Shown here piece after piece: positions 1 through 11,577 of a stretch of 64,000 nt of DNA (positions within the stretch are counted from its first letter, which is position 1; each line of letters begins with the position of its first letter). This DNA comes from Flammula alnicola (lineage: Eukaryota; Basidiomycota; Agaricomycetes; Agaricales; Strophariaceae): NCBI GenBank assembly GCA_015499995.1, contig JADNRV010000263.1, positions 1-64,000 on the forward strand. Reading direction: 5' to 3'. The notes under the pieces are model-generated. The model made no database searches, was not told the origin of the DNA, and was given only the letters and a program-made list of their open reading frames with translations. The position numbers and the translations under genes were made by a program.

Positions 1-2
1 TC

Positions 3-3000
3 GACTGGAAGGCCGGAACCCTGACCTGGAAACCTCGCCCGGCAATCAAACGGAAACGGAACTTCTCTGGACTCTTTCCAAAAAGAGAATTACCCAAAGG
101 GGATTCATTTAGAAATACCCTGAAGGCAACAATCGAAGAAATCACGGACGAACAGGCAGACGGACCAAGAACTGAACCATATGATGAGTCAAACCCAGTA
201 CTGGAACTAGCGGACCTCCCTCTCACCCCAACGAGGTGACGGAAACCTCTACGAACACGGACGAACTCGAGGAACTTTTAATTTCTTCCATGAATCTGAC
301 GGAAGAAGAAGAAGTCTACATTAACCTCAAGACGACAACCTCCCAAACACTGGCACTCAAACATGAAGCACCAAAAGAGGAGAGAACCTTAAAACAAATA
401 ATACCGGCAGAATACCATGACTACCTGGACCTATTCGACGAAAAGACTGCAGATCGATTTCCTATGTCTCGATCATGGGATCACAAAATCGAGACGAAGG
501 AAGGCTTTGAACCCAAAGTTTTCAAAGCCTATAACTTGTCACAGCCGGAGGAAATCGAATTGGACAAATTTATCAAATCAAACTTGGAAAAGGGGTATAT
601 CAAACCATCTAAATCGCCCATGGGATCTTCATTTTTCTTTGTTCAAAAGAAAGATGGAAAGCTCAGACCCTGTCAAGATTATCGGTATTTGAATGAATGG
701 ACCATCAAAAATGCCTATCCACTCCCGCTGATCCCCGAACTTATGGACAAACTAAAAGGCGCCAAGTATTTTACTAAACTTGACGTCCGATGGGGGTACA
801 ATAATGTTCGAATCTGAAAAGGCGACGAATGGAAAGCGGCTTTTAAAACCAACAAAGGGCTCTTCGAACCTATGGTCATGTTCTTCGGAATGTGCAATTC
901 CCCAGCCACCTTCCAAGGAATGATGGATGATATCTTCAAAGACATGATGTCAGAGACAGACATCAACATTGGATAATCATCTACATGGACGATATCCTAA
1001 TTTTCTCCAAAGATAAACTCCGATTGCGAGAATACACAAGAAGGGTCCTCCAATGCCTCAGGGAAAATGACCTCTATCTGAAACCAGAGAAATGTCTCTT
1101 CGAACAATTAAAACTGGAATACCTGGGAATGATCATCGAAGAAGGCTAGATCTCGATGGATCCTTCGAAGCTCAAAGGCATCCGAGATTGGCCAATTCCC
1201 AAAACTGTCAAGCAGGTTCGATCATTCCTGGGCTTTGGCAACTTCTACCGGCGATTCATTCAGGCATATTCAGAAATAGCCCGATCACTAAATGAATTAC
1301 TAAAAAAGGACAAAAACTTCGACTGGACTACAGCGGCCCAAGGATCATTCGACGAACTAAAGAAACGATTCACAGAAGAACCAGTCTTAATAATGGCGGA
1401 TACCTCGAAACCATTCCTTATCGAATGTGATGCTTCAAAATACGCATCCGGAGCAGTATTAATGCAGGAAGACTCAAATGGACAAATGCACCCCTGCAGC
1501 TTCATCTCGAAAACCTTCTCGCCAGCTGAACGCAACTATGAGATCTATGACAGAGAACTGCTGGCCATGATCAGAGCCTTACAGGAATGGCAACACTATA
1601 TCCAGGGATCTCAGTTCACGACCACCATCCACTCGGACCACAAAAACCTGATGTACTTCAGGTCGACACAGAAGCTGAACCGAAGACAGGCTAGATGGTC
1701 ACTCTACCTATCAGAATTTGACATTAAACTCGTTCACCAACCAGGAAGCAAGATGATTCAGTCTGACACTCTGTCCCGACGACCAGATTTCATACCGGAT
1801 GAAGATCACGACAATGAGGACCAAACACTACTACCAGAAAGCTTATTCATGAACTTGATCGACCTGGACCTCCAAGAAAAGATCGCATCCTCAGAGAAGT
1901 ATGACACAGAAGCGACAGAAGCCATTAAATGTCTACTAGACAATGGACCCAAGAACATGCAAGATGATCTAGAAGACTGGTCAATCGAGGACTTAGATGG
2001 AAAAGACATGCTTTTCTATAAAGGCAAAAACTACATACCGGATGACCGAAATCTAAGACGAGAAATTGTCAAAAGATACCACGACTCACCAACCGCCGGA
2101 CACCCAGGACAACTAGAAACATTTAATGCGCTCAAGGAACACTATTGGTGGCCAGGAATGCGAACCTTCGTCAAGAACTACGTAAAAGGATGCGGCACAT
2201 GCCAACAATTCAAGATAAATCGGACCCCATCGAAGCCAAGTTTAATACCGATAGAAGGCTCTAAATCAAAAAGGCCGTGGGCAGACCCAACTATGGACTT
2301 TATCACGGATTGCCACCTATCGACGGAAAGGATGCCATATTGGTCGTGGTCGACCATGGATCTACAGGGGGGGTGATTACTATCCCTTGCTCCACCTCGA
2401 CGACAGAAGAGGAGACCGGCCAACTTTTACTCGACAATCTCTACAAAAGATTTGGCCTACCCGACAGTATTCTATCAGACAGAGGCCCCCAGTTTGCTGC
2501 CAGAGCCTTTAGAGAACTCCTTCGTCTCCTCGGAATTAAATCGAAACTGACCACTGCCTACCACCCACAAGGAGATGGAGCCACCGAACGAGTCAATCAA
2601 GAAATCGAAGCCTATATTTCAATCTTCTGCTCATCAAACCCAGACACTTGGCTCTACAAGTTGAGCACTATGGAATTCACCTACAATGATCGAAGGCACG
2701 CAGACAGGACAAGAACTCCATTCGAACTCACACTGGGATATTCACCACTGGAAATGCCCACATCCTACGAAAACACGAAATTCCCCAACATTGAAGAAAG
2801 GATGAAACATCTAATTGAAGATCGAAAAGAAGCCCTTGCTGCGCACGAGCTGGCTAGAGCAAGAATGGCTGAACGGTACCGATCGAATTTCGTTCCATTC
2901 AAGAAAGGACAAAAAGTGTGGCTTGACTCCAGAAATCTGAAAACCCGGTATAACAAAAAGATGAAGCCGAAACGTGAAGGACCATTCAAAATCCTAGATG

Positions 3001-3323
3001 TCCTTGGACCATCAACTTATTGTCTTCAACTCCCCAAGAACTGGAAAATCCACGATGTGTTCCACGCCACTCTTCTCATGCCATATACCGAAAATGACAT
3101 CTATGGGGAAAACTTCACACAGCCACCTCCTGACATCATTGATGGAGAAGAAGAATACGAGGTCAAAGCTATTCTTAACCACAAGAAGCTCCGCAACAAA
3201 CTGGTAATGTACCTAACCAGCTGGGAAGGATATCCGATCACCGAAACCACGTGGGAACCAGAAGAGTCATTCGCCAATGCACAGGAAATTTTGGACACCT
3301 ACAAGCAGTGCCATAACCTTTGA
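3..3323 (+). pseudogene. pol: Broken Ty3/gypsy pol (RT, RNase H, integrase, chromodomain)
   Basis: The reading frame is open from base 3 (DWKAGTL, typical just after the protease) to a stop near 237, then shifts. RT follows (FFVQKKDGKLRPCQDYRYLN at about 628-690), with the catalytic YMDD at about 984-995. RNase H starts with a FLIECDASKYASGAVL-like block near 1420, with DRELLAM and HSDHKNL further on. The integrase HHCC zinc finger (H..H..CGTCQ) is at about 2080-2210. The DDE core includes ILSDRGPQF and TAYHPQGDGATERVNQ. The chromodomain (YLTSWEGYPITETTWEPEES) is at about 3210-3270. Breaks are a frameshift near 235, a TGA at about 816, a frameshift near 970, a TAG at about 1147 and a frameshift between about 2280 and 2370. 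No full-length polyprotein can be made. Confidence 0.92.
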
Positions 3324-3742
3324 CACTTGACGATCACTCCGAACACAGCCGGATCATGTCAAGCCTCACTGCCTTAGCCCATCGAATCATGACCAGTAAC
3401 ATCGCCTTACCCCCAGTCCCAAAATATCCATCACCCTTACCCTACCTTCCCCAAATCTTCTGGACTGGAAACCTGTGCGAAATGCTGATGACAACGAAGA
3501 AGAAGAATGGGAACGTGAGATGCTCAACCTGAAACTGATCAGAATCAAACTCGAGTATCGCCTCGAACAGCTTGAATTTCTATTGAACTCCTCCTTCGAC
3601 GAACCGCGAGAAGGATGGAGGAACAAAAGAGTATTTAAAGTTGGACGACCTCTGGACCATCCATTAGAACTCAGAGCCAGCCTCACCTCGAAACTTGAAC
3701 CCTCTCGAAAGAACTCCCTTCCTATTCTCTTCCATCCTGACA

Positions 3743-4768
3743 ATGTCGCAGACGTCCCAAACATCTCACAGAACATCAAGAAATACCGCTCCCTCTCCAC
3801 ACTCAGACAGACTACAAACGACCTCTCCTCACTCCTCGAGTCCGACAAATCTGACAAGCTTTGAAACAGCTCCCAACCCGGATGCCCCCGTCCCTCTTGA
3901 CTCAGACTCAGAATCAGACCCAAACGACTTTCCTGCACGAGAATTCCCCATCACTCATTCCATCACCCAACGATCCTTAGACTCCCTGCTCAGTCAAAGC
4001 AAGCAGGCCATATATGTTCGAACCTTCATCCAGCTTGACTTGGAAGCCACCACCACTTTCAATGTCCTCGAAGAAGTCCGCAACACCTCTCTCGAAACCA
4101 ACAATGTCTTACGACAGATGGAACTATCGAGAACCGCGATACAAGCCCAGGTCAATATCCTAAACCGAAACACAGAACGACTGATCAACAGGTTGAACAA
4201 CAACCTAACCTTCCGCAATGCCTACACACAGCTACTCGCCCAACAACCCCCTGTCAGTGAAGCTGGAACGGCAGAAGCGCCGATCCATGCAGATCGCTTC
4301 CCTACCCCACCACGATGACCAACACCTTCTCGTCCCAGAACTATGAATGCAGCACAACAACGAATCATTCCCAGGCCAACTGAGACCTCACCCCCGCCAA
4401 CCATTCCCTGACACCCTCGTCGACGTCTCCCACCAGTACCGACATACCCTCCTCCCAGTCCACCCATGGCAGGACCCAGTCAGCCCTCACACATTCGATA
4501 CGGATACTCCGGACCTTCGTACCCACGCGCCAAAAGAAACTGCAGTACCCTGGCCCCTTGGCAGAAATGTCGGACCTGCAACGAACATGGACATGTGCAG
4601 GCAGACTGCAAACACTACAAGTGCCCAATCTGCTGGAGGTGGCAACCCGGACACTCTGAAGGGAACTGTCCCCACAAACATTACGACGACGAGGACGACA
4701 ACCGAGGCCACTACTGGGAGGATGCTACTGACCGATATGTCGCCGGAGACGATGGATGGGCTTGAAGA
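3743..4768 (+). pseudogene. Zinc-knuckle ORF downstream of pol in the Ty3 element
   Basis: One frame runs from an ATG at 3743 to 4768 with two in-frame TGA codons (about 4316 and 4408). The N-terminal half is Ser/Thr/Pro-rich. The middle has heptad-like Leu/Ile spacing suggesting a coiled coil (about 4030-4210). The C-terminal end has a CX2CX4HX4C knuckle (CRTCNEHGHVQADC, about 4575-4617), a second related CX2C...H...C motif, and then an acidic tail. Such knuckles normally sit in Gag, yet this ORF lies between pol and the 3' LTR where env-like or extra ORFs occur. It could be a displaced gag or an accessory nucleic-acid-binding protein. A second frame (3475-3864) upstream is acidic and Leu-rich and may be its 5' part after a frameshift. 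Confidence 0.65.
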
Positions 4769-4785
4769 CGAGGACGTCTTCGATC

Positions 4786-4799
4786 TAGAGAGGGAGTAA
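4786..4799 (+). other. Polypurine tract next to the 3' LTR
   Basis: A purine-only run (agagagggagtaa context) lies immediately before the LTR start TGTTACGA. That is the expected position and composition of the plus-strand priming site of an LTR retrotransposon. Confidence 0.7.
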
Positions 4800-5252
4800 T
4801 GTTACGATCGCACTTGGTGCATGCACGCACACTCGTACGCATGTACTTTTTCTTTACTTACACTTGCTATGCACCTTCCATCCACTTCCGATCCCATCAC
4901 TTGCCGCATAGCTCTCCTCCATGCCTCATTTCTTTTATCTGTTTCATTCATATCTGTTTCACATCCATCGATTCTACGATGGATATCTTGCATGTATCAT
5001 AGCACGTCTGAGACGTGTTTTATCTATTACTCTGGACCAGCTACTTAGGATAAATACTAGAGTAGCATACTATGTATTCCTTAGCTAGATCTTGAGAATC
5101 ATACCTTGAGTTTCTAGCACACATTGATTCCTCTTGAATCCTCTAAGTGTTTGCGAACACTTGAGTGACTTTGAACCTCGACCTCAGTCTTGAAATACAA
5201 CTTAGGCATTATTTATCCTGCTGGATATCTTATTGCTTGTCAAGTCGTAACA
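4800..5252 (+). repeat. 3' LTR of the Ty3/gypsy element (453 bp)
   Basis: The LTR starts TGTTACGA and ends TCGTAACA, a perfect 8-bp terminal inverted repeat. A purine tract precedes it. An AT-rich TATA-like stretch (ataaatac) lies near 5050. Immediately after 5252 the sequence continues as the minus-strand gag-like fragment, which fixes the boundary. The matching 5' LTR is outside the window, so the age of the insertion cannot be estimated here. Confidence 0.88.
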
Positions 5253-7194
5253 CTGGCCTCCCTTGCAACTCTTGCCTCAACTTTTCTATCACTTCATCTC
5301 GCTGATCTCTCTGCTGGTTTGCGTAGATTGACATGGAACCTTGATGCGCTTGGAGATGATATATCCCCGGCACGCTCTTGGTTTCCCATGATTGGAACGC
5401 AACGTCTGTCTTCTGCAGTACTTTGCTGTGCCCCACCTATTCCGGTTGGAATGACTGGAATCCAGTGGAATGGGACTGGAATCCAGTGGAATAGACTGGA
5501 TTCCAGTGGAATGAAACTGGAATGGACTGGAATAGGACCAAAATCCACTGGAATGGATGGGAATACATTGTATTTTGTTTAATTTAGATGTCACATGTCA
5601 CAGGCCTTTGAATTTGTCAAAAAAGTCACACCTCTCCTGTATTCCAGGCCCTTTGTCCAAAAACCACCCCGCAAAATCCAAATCTAAATATAGAAATTTA
5701 GGGTGAAATCATCTAACATAGGTTGCGAAAACCACAGGGTCCACCCTAATCTGGCAGGTGTCTGAAATCAAAAATTCAGGCACAGGAGTCACATGTCACA
5801 CCTGTGTGACATGTGCAAATTGACTCCTTTATATGTCTTATTTGTTTATTTGAGATACATATGTTATGTGACTGACATGTGAGTGATTCAGGGTCAATAA
5901 GGTACCATCAGATTTAGCATTTTGAGGAGATTCTAAATATATCTATATTATGTGTCCCAGACAGGCAATATTACCATATTTAGGCTGTTTTGAGGACCGT
6001 GGGAATTTTATGCCTAAAAAGGTAATTATAGCACCTGCTGTGAAACCTGTGTACCTTTAGAAATCATGTGATCTGCTGCTCTCATTGATGAGAAAACTGC
6101 AAAAAACTCGACCAAACCCGAGTCTTTTCAAAATCACCTAATCCAAATATTGAATTTCCTAATTGGGAATATGTCTTGGCACACTATCCAATTTTATTTC
6201 AATACCACAGACAGGAACTGATGTCTATTTCTATATATAGACATCAGAAATAGCCAAATCATAATGCATTTCTATTCCATTCCAGTGGAATATCTGGTTG
6301 TTCCATTCCAGCCATTCCACTCCTGTTGCATTCCGGTCAACATTCCAGTGGAATCTCAGAATTTGCCCCTTTTTCAAAAAATTTCAGAAATTTGGCAGGA
6401 GATTCCACCGGAATGGCCCTATATTCCACCGGATTCCAGTAGGAATAGGGGGGGCACAGCAAAGACCTCGTCTTCTGCTTCGCATGCCATTCATCTACTC
6501 GATCCTTGACAGGTCTATTTGGATCAAACAAGATCATTCTGCCGTCGGGGAAATATAGCTTCCCTCCTTCTCCTAGATTCACTTTGCCAGTATTCAGATG
6601 AGCTTGGCACACGGGACAGTCTCGATACATATGACCTGTCATATGACAATAGAAACAGTTCCTAGGCACTTCTGGTGGCTGATAGTGCATCATTGGTGGC
6701 AGTGGAGGCTGATACATCCTCATAGGCGCCGGCTGGGGTGGAGGCATTTGCTGCGCCATCCTTGTCTGCTGATGAATGCTATTTTTGAATTCATCCAACA
6801 ACTGCTTCTGATTTCTCTCGCTAGTTGTTATCCAATCTTTGAATATGGAAAACTCCTGCTTAATACTCTCTAGCTCTCGTTGCACTGGAGCTAGCATCAT
6901 GCTCTCCATTTTTATTCTGACCGGAGGAACTAGTGGTAACTCGTCTCGATCTCCCCCTGTGGATCCAGGATTTAACACCCGAGCTAGGTCCTCTGCGACT
7001 CGAATAAACTCGTCTAGCTGGTACCTGTCTTCCGCCCTAGCTGGCGGTGCAGTCAGCGCTGTTAGTGTTCCCACATTATTTCTGATTAAGAAATCCCACA
7101 TGTCCCTTGACTGAGTTGCCTGCAAATCTAGCTTGGCATATACTCGGTGATAGGGCCGCAAATAGGCCACGCGTGAATTTCGCGAATATATCAT
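5253..7194 (-). pseudogene. gag: Gag-like retroelement fragment, minus strand, interrupted twice
   Basis: Read on the minus strand, 7194 to about 6479 encodes a gag-like protein. It has AKLDLQATQSRDMWDFLI, a Pro/Met-rich stretch and a zinc knuckle CFYCHMTGHMYRDC (CX2CX4HX4C). Coding-like sequence resumes at 5408 to 5253 after a TIR transposon, then stops at the Ty3 LTR. The same protein is encoded on the plus strand at 9780-10650, including the stretch on both sides of the transposon, so the uninterrupted arrangement is visible in this window. No RT or integrase belonging to this family is seen. The fragment cannot give a complete protein. Confidence 0.85.
5417..6469. mobile_element. Non-autonomous TIR element (about 1.05 kb) with ATTCCAGTGGAAT-rich ends
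   Basis: The ends carry matching inverted repeats around CTTTGCTGTGCCCC (left about 5421, right complement ending about 6464). Inside each end are several copies of a motif like GGAATCCAGTGGAAT in opposite orientation. Flanks repeat TCTTCTGC (5409-5416 and 6471-6478), an 8-bp target duplication as made by hAT-type transposases. The plus-strand gag copy near 10,465-10,480 shows the empty site. The interior is AT-rich with no transposase ORF, so it would need a transposase from elsewhere. The outermost few bases of the TIRs differ, so the exact ends are uncertain by about 4 bp. Confidence 0.8.
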
Positions 7195-8745
7195 CTTTTA
7201 CCTATAGAATATAACCGAGACAGAGAGACTATAACCTACCCAAGTTAGTAGTCTAAGGCCTAGCTATGCGACTACTAGTTGTCATATAACCTGTGACAAT
7301 GGTAATCAGACGCGGTTCAGAGCTAGCTGAGTCCGTATGATAAGCCGGGAGACAGTTAAAAGTTATCAGGCAGTAAAACACAGAACGCATAAGTCATAAA
7401 CGACTAGCGAGGCATAAACGCACCATGGGGAATAATTTAAAAGACTTCTGGATACTTTGGAATTAGTGCGCGGCGAATTCAGTACAATCAGAGTATTGCT
7501 GAAAAGCTAGCTATAAAATACTACAGCTAGGAGTACAAGACGCAGCTAGTTAGCATGCGGTCAAAACGCACGACTACTAGCGCGCGTATCTTGTGACTTA
7601 CTACGAGACGAACGGGACGCGGACGCGTTAGTTAGACGCACGCTCTACCCTCTACCCGGGGGGCTACCAAAAGTGGTAATAGGACGAGAAAGGAAAGAAG
7701 GAACCGGCATCAATGATGGCCGCAGGTCCGGAATAAAGCGGCACCGCTAGCCGAGACGCACGCATGATGCGCATGGTACACGGAAGTCAGGAGCGTCCTA
7801 GCGCGCTAAAATGGGATGAATTTCCAAATCCCTTGACCTCTATCTGGTCACCTGGAATACCCAACCCTATACCCATTGCCTGCAGGCATTATTTACACGA
7901 GATAAGAATGTTTTACACTATTTTATTCGCATACTAGAACCACACATAGCTGTAGTATAAAAGATGTACCTATGTAGCTAGTTACCTTAAGCAATCTCTT
8001 CCCAGTTTTATTTCGAGCTAAGACGCAGTGTCTAGTAAGAAAGAGGACGAATAAAGGATCAGTTTGACTTCAATAGAGTTCGTTTGAAAGCCAGAAGAAG
8101 GCTTAGTGTTAAAGAGAAGTTCTTGAGGACAAGGTCCAAGAATTTAGAAGCCAGAAGAGTGCTTAGAGGCCGGAAGAGTGCCTAGAGAAAGTCAGAAACA
8201 GAGTCCAAGTGGGCTAGCAGATCGTTCAGAAGGTAGCGCACAGTGCGGCCTTAGTTTCAGACGAGTTCCGAGCCTCCAGAGCAGCTAGTGCTTCGAAAGT
8301 CGAGCTAGTAGCGTCTTAGAGAGCTTTTCTAAAAACATAAAACCTTAAAATCAATAAAACCGTTCATCCTTGTGATAAAACGAAGCTTGAAACGAAGATA
8401 AAACGTGTATTTGAATAATCCCTCATACCCACTTTAAACGAACCGCGAGGCGCTGTCTACAAGTCAGCTAGCTAAATAAAACAAACACTGTGGAGTACAG
8501 CACACTACATATTTCTGAAGCTAGTAGAGCGTCACTCGACCTAGTTAGGATCTCGCTCCGCAGTTGTGTGTGTTGTTTAGGTCGCTGAGCGCGTAGCGGG
8601 TCTCTCATCTGGAGCCCACCGCGAGGGGTGGTTCAGAAACATATTTTATTGGAACTTTGAAATTCGTAGCATTACACAAAACCGGTACAATTGAGCGAGG
8701 ACGTTTGTAAAAGCGAAATCAATCGAAAAATACCACATCTAGTCA
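7195..8745. other. CTAG-rich non-coding spacer between the two gag fragments
   Basis: No convincing ORF on either strand. The tetramer CTAG occurs about 20 times (about 6 expected at even composition), often as AGCTAG or ACTAGT. Short degenerate repeats of the form GCCAGAAGAGTGCTTAGAG lie at about 8090-8190. This may hold LTR or leader sequence of the plus-strand gag element, but no LTR pair or primer-binding site could be identified. Confidence 0.5.
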
Positions 8746-11026
8746 GTGAAAACGGCGCCTAAGCCAAGCAATCCGCCGTCGTCGTTGGCGAGACCCACGC
8801 AGCCAGCTAGTGGACCTTCACAAAGCGGGCCGCAACCCAGAGGTACGCGTAACTCGCAAGCCGCTGGTCAAATACCGGGACTACCTAACGAAAACCCGGG
8901 AAAGAAAAGGAGAAGAAGGAGGAGTAACACACCGAAATCGAGCACGATTGCGGAACAAAACGAGCCAGTTGGAGAAACTAGTGAAAACCGAGCGTCTGTA
9001 GAGCCTCAAACGGAAGAATTCCGTTCCGCAAAATCAGAACCTCTGTCACCTAGCCTCTCAATAAGCTCGAAAGAAACTAGCTTGCTAAAAGAGAAAATAC
9101 CCGAAGATTGGGACCAAGCTAGTGAAGAAGAACTAGGAAAGGAGTTACTAAAAGAAATTCCGCTAGGACGAGATTTAGGGCTAGACAAAGAGGAGGAGAG
9201 CCGTCCATCCACTAGCAAAGAAAAACAGAGACAAAAATCTCAACCAGAAAAGCAGGAGACATACTCAGCGGCTTTTGTGAGATTTCTAGTAGAGCTAGCT
9301 AAAAAGAAACTAGGAAGACCCGATACTACGCCCATCATGCCGATGCCAGCTAGGAATCAGAAGGGGGCGCCTCAGTTTGAAGATAGCAGGCCGGAAGAGT
9401 TGTTAAGATATTTCGACGACTTAGAGGAGTGTTTCAAAGGGAATACGGGATTGACGGACGTCGATAAAAAGAAATATGTTGGACGATACGTATCGCCCAG
9501 AATAGAAGCGCAATGGCAATCCTTTGACTCATATGCGGGCGCAGGAAAAACCTACGTCGACTACAAGAAAGATATCATTAAGGACTACCCCGAAGCTATA
9601 GGTCTATCTACTGGATCTCTGAAGCGCCTTAACCAAGTGTGCAAAGAAAACCAAAGAATCGGAGAATCGGATCTCTCGGAGCTGTTAACATTCAAAAGAG
9701 CGTTTAAAGTCGAGTCCAAGAAGCTAGCGGAAGCACCGACGTTGCTAGCGAATCATACGCTAGTAGCCTACTTTGCGGGGTGCCTCGCCCAGAATTCCGA
9801 AACCGAGTATATGCCAAGCTAGATCTGCAGGCAACTCAGTCAAAGGATATGCTGGATTTCTTAATCAGCAATAATGTGGGAGGACTCACCGCGTCGACTG
9901 CACCACCAGCTCGGGCGGAAGACAGGTACAAGCTAGACGAGTTTATCCGAGTGGCAGAAGACCTAGCTCGGGCACTAAATCCTGGAGCCACAGGAGTGGA
10001 AAGGGAGGAGTTACCACTGGTTCCTCCGGTCAGAATAAAACGGAGAGCATGGTGCTAGCTCCAGTACAACGAGAGCTAGAGAGTATCAAGCAGGAGTTTC
10101 CATTTTTAAAGATGGATAACAACTAGCGAGAGAAATCAGAAGCAGTTGTTGGATGAATTCAAAAATAGTATTCATCAGCAGACTAGGATGGTGCAGCAAA
10201 TGCCTCCACCCCAGCCGGCGCCTATGAGAATGTACCAGCCCCACCGCCTCCAATGATGCGCTATCAGCCGCCAGAAGCGCCTAGGAATTGCTTCTACTGT
10301 CATATGACTGGTCATATGTACAGAGATTGTCCAGTGCGCCAAGCGCATCTGACGACGGGAAAGGTGAATCTAGGAGACGGGGGAAAACTGTACTTCCCAG
10401 ATGGCAGGATGATATCGTTTGACCCAACTAGGCTGTCAAGGATCGAGTAGATGAGTGGCACGCGAAGCAGAAAACTGACGTCGCGTTCCAATCATGGGAG
10501 ACAGAGAGGTACCAGGGATGTATCATCTCCAAGCGCATCAAGGTTCCATGTCGCTCTACATGAACCAGCAGAGAGATCAGAGGGACGAGGTGATATAAAA
10601 ATTGAGACAAGAGTTGCAAGGAAGGCCAGGTCCATTCTACCAGTCGAGACCTAGCACGGTCTATCAGCAGCAGCGACGAGATGAGATGGATGAGTATAGA
10701 GAAACCTATGAGGAGATGCTAGCTGCAGAGAAGCAGGGGACCATCCTAGCATTAACTAGGTCGGGGCAGCCACCTAGGGGAGAAGTCGAGGATCCAGGTT
10801 TCGATTGAGTTCGATGAAGGCAAAAGCGGGTACTAGGAGACAGAAAGCGACTGCTCCTAGACTGACAGTGCCGGAGGACGTAAATAAAAAGAAATGCGTA
10901 GAGGAAATAGAAAGTAGTGATGAGGAAGAAGAGGAGCTAGCTCCGCGACAGAGGACAGCGGCCCCGAAATCAAAGCAGAAATGGGTGGACTTCGAGATTG
11001 CCGAGGTTAATCCATCAGGAAAATGA
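8746..11026 (+). pseudogene. gag: Gag-like retroelement gene, plus-strand copy, frameshifted
   Basis: The frame 8746-9821 encodes a Pro/Ser-rich basic N-terminus (KKRRRRRS at about 8905), a charged Glu/Lys-rich middle and a Gag-type helical core around ARNQKGAPQFEDSRPEELLRYF. The first in-frame ATG is only at 9337, so the 5' end may lack its true start or begin in another exon. A frameshift near 9790 leads to the AKLDLQATQS region, then come further shifts, a zinc knuckle CFYCHMTGHMYRDC (about 10,286-10,330) and an acidic C-terminal part up to 11,023. It is related to the minus-strand copy at 5253-7194 but extends further both ways. CTAG is over-represented throughout. The 3' end coincides with the start of a large inverted repeat at 11,012. 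Confidence 0.82.
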
Positions 11027-11577
11027 AGTTTTTCCTCAGAGAAACCCAGGCTGCTCTAGACATCTCTAAAGACTCTAAAGACTACAAAGACTCAAAGCTT
11101 CTCAGGCGACTTTGAAATGTAAGTGACTTGGTAACTATTTTCTCAAAGACACCTCAAAGTGACAAGTCACTCCACTCACTTTGAAAGTGGAACCAAAGAC
11201 GTCTGAAAGCAGAACTAAAGCTGTCCCAAAGCAAAACCAAAGACATCTGAAAGCAATCCAAAGCAACCCAAAGCAACCCAAAGCACTCTCAAAGCAGGTC
11301 CAAAGCAATCCAAAGCACTCTCAAAGCAGGTCCAAAGCAATCCAAAGCACTCTTAAAGCAGATCCAAGGCAACCTAAAGCGGTCATGGAGCAGTCAAAGA
11401 GCTCTTTAGATGCATTTCCATCTTACTTTATAGGTTTTATAATAAACAACTATATTTGAGTTCCTACTACATAAGTACAATCTAGATAGTAAAATACCCT
11501 AGTCTACATATGGTTCTTGTCATTACCACTCATCAATACTTCCCATGGCACCATTGCCAGCCTTGTTCGTCACCCCA
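11012..11577 (+). repeat. Left arm of a long inverted repeat (about 566 bp)
   Basis: The sequence from CATCAGGAAAATGAAG to CGTCACCCCAT is repeated in reverse complement at 19,200-19,803. The arm is dense in short CAAAGC/CCAAAG words (11,180-11,390). No transposase is visible and no clear target duplication flanks the pair. The arms may be the ends of one large element or two copies of a repeat in opposite orientation. Confidence 0.85.

Larger units (their letters stand above)
1..5252 (+). mobile_element. Ty3/gypsy LTR retrotransposon, 3' part, degenerate (chromodomain type)
   Basis: The window opens inside pol. The order is end of the protease region, reverse transcriptase, RNase H, integrase and C-terminal chromodomain, then a third ORF with zinc knuckles, a purine-rich tract and a 3' LTR. 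RT-RNaseH-IN order with a chromodomain after integrase is the Ty3/gypsy (chromovirus) layout. The 5' LTR and most of gag lie outside the window. The element is dead: pol is broken by at least two stops and about three frameshifts. It sits in an older minus-strand gag fragment, because the sequence right after the LTR (5253 onward) resumes that fragment. Confidence 0.93.

Noticed and set aside
1..5252. Reading the third ORF of the Ty3 element as an envelope protein
   Set aside because: No signal peptide or membrane segment is visible; zinc knuckles argue for a nucleic-acid-binding protein instead.
8580..8640. A primer-binding site (TGGAGCCCACCGCGAGG) for the gag-like element
   Set aside because: It begins TGG as a PBS should, but I could not match it to a specific tRNA 3' end and no LTR end precedes it.
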